From the IMG/VR virus record IMGVR_UViG_3300037585_005363, positions 1-21,489 of that record: a stretch of DNA of 21,489 bases; one strand, given 5' to 3'. The DNA is from a virus. This document shows, in pieces, positions 12,840-18,924 of this stretch; position 1 is the first letter of the stretch, and each line of letters begins with the position of its first letter. Under the pieces are notes generated by a model, which was given only the letters and a program-made list of their open reading frames with translations, had not been told where the DNA came from and searched no databases. Made by a program: the position numbers and the translations under genes.

Positions 12840-12949
12840 AATAAAGTTATGAACAATATTATTGGCCATTCTACGAATATTAGCCACGAAATATTGATAG
12901 TGTGATATAATATATTTAATAATATTATTATTGTAATTAATTCAATCAT
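12818..12949 (-). CDS. Putative 43-aa membrane miniprotein
   Basis: A short ORF whose ATG overlaps the ligase stop as TAATG, a coupling arrangement. The 43 residues are almost all hydrophobic: LITIIILLNILY, then ISWLIFVEWPIILFITLL, ending in a basic KYLRFL. This predicts two close membrane segments or one long one. There are no homologs I can name. It fills most of the otherwise empty 214-bp gap after the ligase gene. AT-rich DNA can produce hydrophobic ORFs by chance, so support is moderate. Confidence 0.42.
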   Translation of the reverse strand: MIELITIIILLNILYHTINISWLIFVEWPIILFITLLKYLRFL

Positions 12950-14274
12950 TATACTGATCTTCCATTTTCATAAACATGCTTTACTGTTGGAAATCTTAAT
13001 GATATTCCACCTTCCTGATTCTCTGTCTCTTCAAAGTATTGAACTGTAATAGTTTTACCTATAATCTTACTATGATCTTTACCGAACTCTTTTCTTTGAT
13101 CTAAAGAAAATCCTGATCCCACACCAACTATATTATCTTTATGTTTAATAGTAACCTGGCTTAATGCATTTATAGTTTTTTCCTTTCCTTCTACTACAAT
13201 TCTGATATCACCATTAGTTGCGCCTGAAACTATATACTCTTCATCAAAGAACTTTTTACATTTTAGTAGATTTTTAGATCTTTTACCTTCATAACCGATA
13301 TTCTTTCTTAACATAACACCTTCATAACCATGTTCTTCTGCAAGATCAATATCTTCCATTAAATGTTTTTCACTTTCAAGTTGAAATTGTTCTAATACTT
13401 CTAATGTATTATTCTCAAATTCTACATAGTCTGGTCCATTATCTTCTAATCTTAAAAGTCTATCTTCTAATTTTGTAGTTCCTTCTTTTGTATCAAATTC
13501 TTCTAATGTTAAATAATCAAATATAATATACTTTGGATTATCAATAGTATGATCTTTTCTTTTGATTTGTTTCATTATACCTTGGAAATCTTCATTACCA
13601 TCTTTATCCATTAAACAAATTTCTCCATCTAAAACAAAATTACCTGGAATTGATGCTACATCATCTAATACCTTTTGTAAGGTTGTAAATTCATTTCCTT
13701 GTCTGGAATATGCTTTAACTTCACCATCTTCCTTTCTAATGATACATCTAACACCATCCAATTTTCTAGATGATAACCATGTTTCATTTTCAAAGTCACA
13801 AAATTTAGGTTCATATTTAGTTGCTAAAGCTACATCAAATGTTGGTATTAAATTTGGAATAACCTTATTAATAACAGATTCAGAAGCTCTTAATTCTAAA
13901 TTTCTATCTAATATATTATAAATTAAATCAGCATATTCTTTATTAACTTCTACAAATCCATTTACTACAGATATTGCCGCATGGCCTGTAAATTCTCTAT
14001 TTCTTAATCCATCTAATAATTCAAATATACTTTCATTCATATAATTCATATCGCATAAATGTTGACCAGTAGAATCACCATAATTGTTATTATACTTCTT
14101 ACAGTTCTTACTAGTAACATGATATTTGAAATATGGATTATACGTATAATATAATACCCTTGTAATAAAGGAATCACCCTCTATACTTTTAATGATTTCT
14201 TTTTTCTCTAATAGAGAAGATGTAGATTTCATCCTATCTACAAACTCTTGTAACCTTTCTAATTCTTTCAGCAT
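12949..14274 (-). CDS. ATP-dependent DNA ligase (T4 gp30-like)
   Basis: A 441-aa nucleotidyltransferase ligase that seals nicks between Okazaki fragments. The adenylation motif I is SRKLDGVR (K171 is the lysine that takes AMP), with SRQGNEF just after. Motif III is FVLDGEICL (213-221), motif IIIa is YIIFDYL (249-255), motif IV is EGVMLRK (318-324) and motif V is LLKCKKF (336-342). The C-terminal OB-like domain has VGVGSGFS and ends FPTVKHVYENGRSV. The helical N-terminal 150 residues match phage ligases, and the length is close to T4 gp30 (487 aa). It is expressed from module A (14283-14372), with no obvious AGGAG site. Confidence 0.93.
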   Translation of the reverse strand: MLKELERLQEFVDRMKSTSSLLEKKEIIKSIEGDSFITRVLYYTYNPYFKYHVTSKNCKKYNNNYGDSTGQHLCDMNYMNESIFELLDGLRNREFTGHAAISVVNGFVEVNKEYADLIYNILDRNLELRASESVINKVIPNLIPTFDVALATKYEPKFCDFENETWLSSRKLDGVRCIIRKEDGEVKAYSRQGNEFTTLQKVLDDVASIPGNFVLDGEICLMDKDGNEDFQGIMKQIKRKDHTIDNPKYIIFDYLTLEEFDTKEGTTKLEDRLLRLEDNGPDYVEFENNTLEVLEQFQLESEKHLMEDIDLAEEHGYEGVMLRKNIGYEGKRSKNLLKCKKFFDEEYIVSGATNGDIRIVVEGKEKTINALSQVTIKHKDNIVGVGSGFSLDQRKEFGKDHSKIIGKTITVQYFEETENQEGGISLRFPTVKHVYENGRSV

Positions 14275-14282
14275 ATTTTTAA

Positions 14283-14372
14283 TTTTATTAGCACTCTTGA
14301 GCTTCGCGCTCTTATTTATATATAAATATACGAAAAATAATTGACATATACACGCTTTTTCGCAATTATTTT
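14283..14372 (-). promoter_or_regulatory. Dual promoter and structured leader, module A (ligase)
   Basis: Minus-strand order: a box AAAATAATTGCGAA (14372-14359), GTATATT (14331-14325), TATAAATA (14320-14313), the hairpin GAGC-GCGAA-GCTC (14311-14299), then GAGTGCTAATAAAA (14296-14283), with the ligase ATG at 14274. The distance from GTATATT to the GCG of the box is the same as in modules B and C. The -35 position reads GTGT, so the -10/late box is the stronger signal. Against module C, the hairpin keeps pairing through a G-C to A-T change. Confidence 0.6.
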
Positions 14373-14380
14373 GCGAAAAA
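14356..14380. repeat. Perfect 10-bp inverted repeat upstream of the ligase promoter
   Basis: TTTTTCGCAA (14356-14365), loop TTATT, TTGCGAAAAA (14371-14380), followed by another TGCGAAAA at 14382-14389. It overlaps the upstream box of module A. Neither strand has a following T run, so it is more likely a protein-binding site than a terminator. Confidence 0.7.
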
Positions 14381-14404
14381 ATGCGAAAAGTTATGAAAAA
14401 ATGA

Positions 14405-14803
14405 TTATTTTTTGACTTTTATGTGAATTACTTCTTGAACCTCGGTATCGATTCTTTTGAGACCTTCTTCGTTTGTAACTAGCATACAATTTCTATAATT
14501 ATCCCAATCAACTTGATATGTTGTATCAAGAACGCCGTTATTTAACACCTTAATAAGAACATTTAATGCATTAATTGTATATAATGTATTTGTATTCTTT
14601 TTACGGTGTAATGAAATTGTATTTGCTAAAATATTTACTTTTGTAGATGAATCGATATTATACGTGCACATTAATTCTGCAGTTTGTTGGCTTTTTAATA
14701 CAAATATCTTATTAAAAAGAATATCATATGATTCTATTATAGTATCAATGGTTGGATGTAATACCTTTGGTGCTGAAAAGGTGCATAGTAGTTGTGTTCT
14801 CAT
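14405..14803 (-). CDS. Hypothetical protein, 132 aa
   Basis: A 132-aa soluble alpha/beta protein that I cannot name. It begins MRTQLLCTFS and contains DIIESYDILFNKIFVL-like and NTLYTINALNVLIKVLN segments, and it ends in a basic strand EVIHIKVKK. The phrase LHRKKNTNTLYTINALN resembles a small protein I associate with T4-like marine phages, from memory only. It begins 25 bp after the 689-aa gene, with AGAAAAG upstream as a weak ribosome binding site, and is followed by the ligase module. Confidence 0.65.
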   Translation of the reverse strand: MRTQLLCTFSAPKVLHPTIDTIIESYDILFNKIFVLKSQQTAELMCTYNIDSSTKVNILANTISLHRKKNTNTLYTINALNVLIKVLNNGVLDTTYQVDWDNYRNCMLVTNEEGLKRIDTEVQEVIHIKVKK

Positions 14804-14828
14804 TATTTATTCTTTTCTGCTGTTTGCA

Positions 14829-16898
14829 TTATATTTTTCCTAATACTTTTGAACCGTCTATTACACTACCACCCGATACTGAAAATGAGAAAGTGTCGGG
14901 CCTTCCTGACCTTAAATCTACTTTGGTATACTTTGTTCCTTTTTCTGTTATAGAATGTAAAATCCACATTTTTACAGAAGCATGACCTTTACCCTTTTGG
15001 ACACTTGATTCTACAATTACACCAGGTACAAATTTTCCATCCTTAACCGCATCGGTCATATTCATAGCTTTAAGTTTATCTTCTCTAAATTCTTTTCCAC
15101 TCTTTAGGTATTCCCAAGCTGTTGACTTCATATCTGCTCCGTATACTTTGAACATTGGCAAGTCTGTTTTTCCAAAATACATTTCCTTTTCCAATTCTAC
15201 AAATTCTTCTAATACTTTTGTGACATTTTTTATTTCACCTTTAGAACTTGCGAGCATTTTTGTCAAGTGTTCGTAAGCAGTGAAGTTAATCATAAGCTTT
15301 ATTATATAATTTGCACCATTTTTTATATCTTTTATTGCATAATCTTCAGGACCTGCTGATATTTTTGTAGGATATATTCCGTCATCTGCGACGTTTAATA
15401 GGTTTTCTAAAATACTCCATTGCTGTTGAGCCTTGTTTAGTAATTTATTAGAATATGACTTATCCTTATTCATGGCTGCTTTTGCAACCATTTCAGCATA
15501 GGCTGAATAACTATATCTAGGTTTTTTAGCTTCCTTTAACTCCATAGGCGCTCTGTTAAATTCCTTCTGCATAAATGATTCAAGTGATGGTGAAGGTTTA
15601 TTCATACTAAACGTTAGACTTGATAGAACTGAGGATGAGAATTTAGCAACCTTGTTTTTTGCCTTATCTAATAAGGTTGTAAACTTATCCTTAATATATT
15701 TTAATCCCTGCGTAAAGTATTGAGCAAGGCCTTCATTTAATAAAAATCCTTTATCGCCATGCTCTGCAATTTCTTTTTGTAGATAAACCCTCCATGTATC
15801 CATAGGTTCCTTTAATCCATACATATCTGCAAATGCTACCTGAATTCTACCTAGTTGAGCTCCGCCCTTTTTAAGTTTATTACTTATTTGAAAAAATTCA
15901 ATACCGGATTCCGTTTTACACTTGCCTGAACTATCGAATTCTATTTTTTCACTTTTCATTGCTGTGATAAGAGCCTGAGGGTCTCCTTTAACTATAACCG
16001 TGTCTGCTGTATTGTCCTTAAAGCCTGAAGTATCTAGATTTTTATTTTCATATCCAGCCTTATAATACCTACCTATACTTGAGTGTATAAAATTCCAACC
16101 TTTACAACCATGTGCGGTTGCAAATACATGTACTCCGTTTGCTAACTCTAAAGCACGTATTACATCAGGTATACCTTCTAAAGCACTTAGTCCAGAAGCT
16201 CCTGCATATTCACCTCCTTTGCTCAAGGCCGTTTTGAAAGCTCCAATTGCAGCTTCAACATCTGATTGTTGAACATTTGGCGTCATTATCTTTGAGTAGT
16301 AAGATGTAGGGTCAAAATATAATCCTGTGCAAGCAGCCGATTCTAGTTCTTTTTCTTTCCAAGATATCTTAAATGGTGAAGATTTTTTTGTAGCATTCTT
16401 AAAAAGCCCTGACATCTTTGTTTTTGCACCACTTATCTTATATGTTTTACCCTTTGCACTAATATATGCGATTTTAGGATTTGCTTCTCCTGGTGATAGG
16501 TCAACTTCGATAGCATCGGCTGTTTTTGCAACAACCGTATATGGTCCTTGAGGTGCATCTTTCCAGTAATTGAATGTTTGTGATCCAGCCAGCTGTTCTG
16601 TTCCTACGGGCTTTTCCCATACAGAAGACTCTGCTAGTATACTTTCGTCGCTAATAATTTTTCCAACCTCAACACAGAATTCTTGAAATGTTTTTGCAGT
16701 GAGTTGTTCTGGTGGATGTTGATCCCCACCAGATGCAGCTAGATTAGCTACTAATTCCTTGATAAATGCATATGAATAATTTTGCTCATACAGAACCTCC
16801 ATTAAGGTTGTAAGATGGGAGTCGTCAGATACGTCAGGCATTCCATTGCCTACTCTCCATGACCACTCTCTTAATATTTTATCTGCGTTAAACCTCAT
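14829..16898 (-). CDS. Large unknown protein (689 aa) with a possible nuclease-like core
   Basis: A 689-aa soluble protein with no signal peptide. The first 80 residues are helical. A middle region contains ELESAACTGLYFDP (about 184-197), then TADTVIVKGDP (297-307), then FFQISNKLKKGGAQLG (335-350). The order helix-Glu, strand-Asp, strand with Q-x-S-x-K is reminiscent of PD-(D/E)xK nuclease cores in phage proteins, but this is weak. The C-terminal 250 residues are helical, ending in a Ser/Gly-rich strand region (SFSVSGGSVIDGS). It lies between the small DNA polymerase and the 132-aa gene and close to tail-like genes, so it could be a virion-associated or DNA-handling protein. A promoter-like AT stretch precedes it (16899-16932), and the ribosome binding site is weak. 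Confidence 0.72.
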   Translation of the reverse strand: MRFNADKILREWSWRVGNGMPDVSDDSHLTTLMEVLYEQNYSYAFIKELVANLAASGGDQHPPEQLTAKTFQEFCVEVGKIISDESILAESSVWEKPVGTEQLAGSQTFNYWKDAPQGPYTVVAKTADAIEVDLSPGEANPKIAYISAKGKTYKISGAKTKMSGLFKNATKKSSPFKISWKEKELESAACTGLYFDPTSYYSKIMTPNVQQSDVEAAIGAFKTALSKGGEYAGASGLSALEGIPDVIRALELANGVHVFATAHGCKGWNFIHSSIGRYYKAGYENKNLDTSGFKDNTADTVIVKGDPQALITAMKSEKIEFDSSGKCKTESGIEFFQISNKLKKGGAQLGRIQVAFADMYGLKEPMDTWRVYLQKEIAEHGDKGFLLNEGLAQYFTQGLKYIKDKFTTLLDKAKNKVAKFSSSVLSSLTFSMNKPSPSLESFMQKEFNRAPMELKEAKKPRYSYSAYAEMVAKAAMNKDKSYSNKLLNKAQQQWSILENLLNVADDGIYPTKISAGPEDYAIKDIKNGANYIIKLMINFTAYEHLTKMLASSKGEIKNVTKVLEEFVELEKEMYFGKTDLPMFKVYGADMKSTAWEYLKSGKEFREDKLKAMNMTDAVKDGKFVPGVIVESSVQKGKGHASVKMWILHSITEKGTKYTKVDLRSGRPDTFSFSVSGGSVIDGSKVLGKI

Positions 16899-16932
16899 AT
16901 CTTATATAAATAGAAATTTTTTAGGGGAAACC
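16899..16932 (-). promoter_or_regulatory. AT-rich intergenic gap, weak promoter-like sequence
   Basis: Between the polymerase stop and the 689-aa start. The minus strand reads AAGG, an 18-nt spacer, then TATTTATATAAG, a poor match to the TTGG-N18-GTATATT set. It may be a degenerate copy; support is weak. Confidence 0.25.
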
Positions 16933-18243
16933 TTACTGCAATGCATTATAATTGTCTCCGCTTTTTGTTTTAATAGGAAAATACAATGCCTCTTCTACAT
17001 CATGTAAAAAGGATTCGCCATCCTCAGGGTTGTAGTCGAATGTAAACGAATCGTAAGTGTATAAAATAAGTTTTGATTTATATTTGTCCATAACATTAAT
17101 TAATTTATCCAAAATTTTGCTGTTATATTCTGTCTCTAATGATTGTAGAAAATAGTTTAACAATTTCGGTGGATTCATATCCACTAGATTGGCAGCATAT
17201 AACTTTCTTTTATATAAATATGTAGAAATATAATTTCTAGCTTTATAATCCTTCCACAATTTCTTTGTAAAATTATCAATTTTATTAAAAAATTCTATAC
17301 TTTTCATTTCTTTAGGAATACCCCCATATAAAATTTTGAAAGATAATGATTTAGATTCATTATATTCATCACGCGTCAATTCATCCTTACCAAAATACTG
17401 TTTACCAAGATACATATGAATGGATCCTTCTGGAAATTTATATCCAATCACATCAGCCATCATTCTTAAATGATATGCATCAAAATCACATTCTATAATT
17501 TTACCATCTTTGAATCTGCTAATATATTTTTCACGAGTTCCATCTTCTTTATTAAGAGCTGCGTAATTTATCCCCCCATATCTATTAGAAGGTCGACCAG
17601 TGGCTGTATATAAATTATATTGAGAATACTCATATCCCAACATAGTAAATAAACCAGAGTCTTCTATTTTATACAAATTATATAATGTATTGTTATTATA
17701 TGTATTATAAGCATTCCTATCTATCTCACCAAAATCATACTGTTTATACGCGATTTCCTTGAGTTTACGACACTTTTCCAGGTGCTTGAAGATAGGAATC
17801 AGCGTGCCAATCTTTGGAAAATTGTAGTATTTACGTTCTATAAAATTATGCGCTATAGTATTGTTATTTGATAATTCAAGAGGTATATTAGTATGAAACC
17901 AATTAGCTAAATTAAGATCTAATATCTTTTCACTTTCTATTTTATTCCACTTTAATATATGTAATAAATCTTTTTTATCTGGTGTGAGTATTCGAGTAAA
18001 ATTTGATAATATTCTACTAGCTTGTTCTAAATCGAATGATGTTAATGCTTCGGGATGATTCATAGGAATTATAAATTCATGACCTTCATCTTTATCAACA
18101 CCTAAATATAAATAAAATAAACATAAATCATTTTTGGCCGGGTGTTTATATATATCAGAAAATACAGGTATAACAAAAGCTGTTGAGAACTTTTTAGACA
18201 TATTAAATAAACTAACTACACTTTGTGGAGTTTCTACAATCAT
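16933..18243 (-). CDS. Small divergent A-family DNA polymerase
   Basis: A 436-aa protein with A-family polymerase motifs in order. TATGRPSNRYGGINYAAL (213-230) corresponds to the T-x-T-G-R-L-S-S / P-N-L-Q-N-I-P region. Motif A is ECDFDAYHLR (D253 catalytic). Motif B (O helix) is K298-x3-F302-x3-Y306-G307. The Q-helix N363 and Q367 are kept. Motif C is TYDSF (D398 catalytic). Differences: the O-helix Arg is Tyr, the motif A Glu is His, and HDE is YDS. The N-terminal 200 residues show no 3'-5' exonuclease motif I can see, and the protein is much shorter than Pol I or T7 polymerase. It has its own promoter (18270-18298) and an AAGG ribosome binding site. It could be a repair or specialised polymerase, or the replicase. 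Confidence 0.82.
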   Translation of the reverse strand: MIVETPQSVVSLFNMSKKFSTAFVIPVFSDIYKHPAKNDLCLFYLYLGVDKDEGHEFIIPMNHPEALTSFDLEQASRILSNFTRILTPDKKDLLHILKWNKIESEKILDLNLANWFHTNIPLELSNNNTIAHNFIERKYYNFPKIGTLIPIFKHLEKCRKLKEIAYKQYDFGEIDRNAYNTYNNNTLYNLYKIEDSGLFTMLGYEYSQYNLYTATGRPSNRYGGINYAALNKEDGTREKYISRFKDGKIIECDFDAYHLRMMADVIGYKFPEGSIHMYLGKQYFGKDELTRDEYNESKSLSFKILYGGIPKEMKSIEFFNKIDNFTKKLWKDYKARNYISTYLYKRKLYAANLVDMNPPKLLNYFLQSLETEYNSKILDKLINVMDKYKSKLILYTYDSFTFDYNPEDGESFLHDVEEALYFPIKTKSGDNYNALQ

Positions 18244-18269
18244 AACCTTTTTTACCTTTTACTTAATTA

Positions 18270-18298
18270 AATATACAAAAAATATTTTAATTTACCAA
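18270..18298 (-). promoter_or_regulatory. Sigma70-like promoter TTGG-N18-GTATATT of the polymerase gene
   Basis: Minus-strand TTGG (18298-18295), an 18-nt spacer ending in T6, and GTATATT (18276-18270). It starts exactly after the stop of the 207-aa gene and is 26 bp from the polymerase ATG. Confidence 0.65.
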
Positions 18299-18922
18299 CT
18301 AATCGCCCCTATAAGACTCATCATATTTTGAATACTCTACAAAATTGTATATAATTTTATGTAATTCTGCTATAGTTTTGCTATTAGAAGCAACTGTTCT
18401 CTTATTAGTATCCTCGATACCTGATTCTAAAAGTTTACCTTCTTTACCCAATATATCAGTTTTGGGGCCTGTCACTTTCCATTTCATTGCAATGGCTTTA
18501 TATAAGAAAGGATTGATGCCTTCATCCTTTGATTCATATTTTTCATATTGCTCCTTATCAATTTCCAAAATAGGGGCTGATATATCGTTTCTTTTTCTAA
18601 TAAAATATCTTATCATATATCCTCGTTGAAAATCATCTTCATCTGGTAATACGACAACATAATATGGGTCATTAAATTTATAGTCGTGTGGAGCATTATT
18701 AGCTTCGGCTAATTGAATATATGTTCTAATAGTTTCTGAATCATATACCACTAAAGGTCTTAATGGTTTGCTAGTACCTTCATCAAATACTCTGCCTGTA
18801 TATGGTCCTGTAGCAGTCACATTGTAATATCCAGTATAAGATACATAATCCATTAACATGAATTTGGATCCATCAGTGTATTGATTTTCTTTTTTTATAT
18901 GTGCAGGGGTATATCTAGCCAT
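18299..18922 (-). CDS. Unknown, probably virion-related protein, 207 aa
   Basis: A 207-aa protein beginning MARYTPAHIKKENQYTDGSK, with Gly/Tyr-rich strands (YVSYTGYYNVTATGPYTGRVF) that look like a small structural fold. The middle has FQRGYMIRYFIRKR and an acidic stretch, followed by MKWKVTGPKTD. No enzyme motif is visible. It starts 2 bp after the hub-like gene, with GGAGGAT inside the end of that gene as ribosome binding site, so it is coupled to it and probably belongs to the same tail or baseplate module. The function is not recognised. Confidence 0.65.
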   Translation of the reverse strand: MARYTPAHIKKENQYTDGSKFMLMDYVSYTGYYNVTATGPYTGRVFDEGTSKPLRPLVVYDSETIRTYIQLAEANNAPHDYKFNDPYYVVVLPDEDDFQRGYMIRYFIRKRNDISAPILEIDKEQYEKYESKDEGINPFLYKAIAMKWKVTGPKTDILGKEGKLLESGIEDTNKRTVASNSKTIAELHKIIYNFVEYSKYDESYRGD

Positions 18923-18924
18923 GA

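Noticed and set aside
14356-14380. Inverted repeat considered as a terminator for the 132-aa gene.
   Set aside because: The minus-strand RNA has no U run after the stem (GCGTG follows), and the stem ends are A/T runs on both sides.
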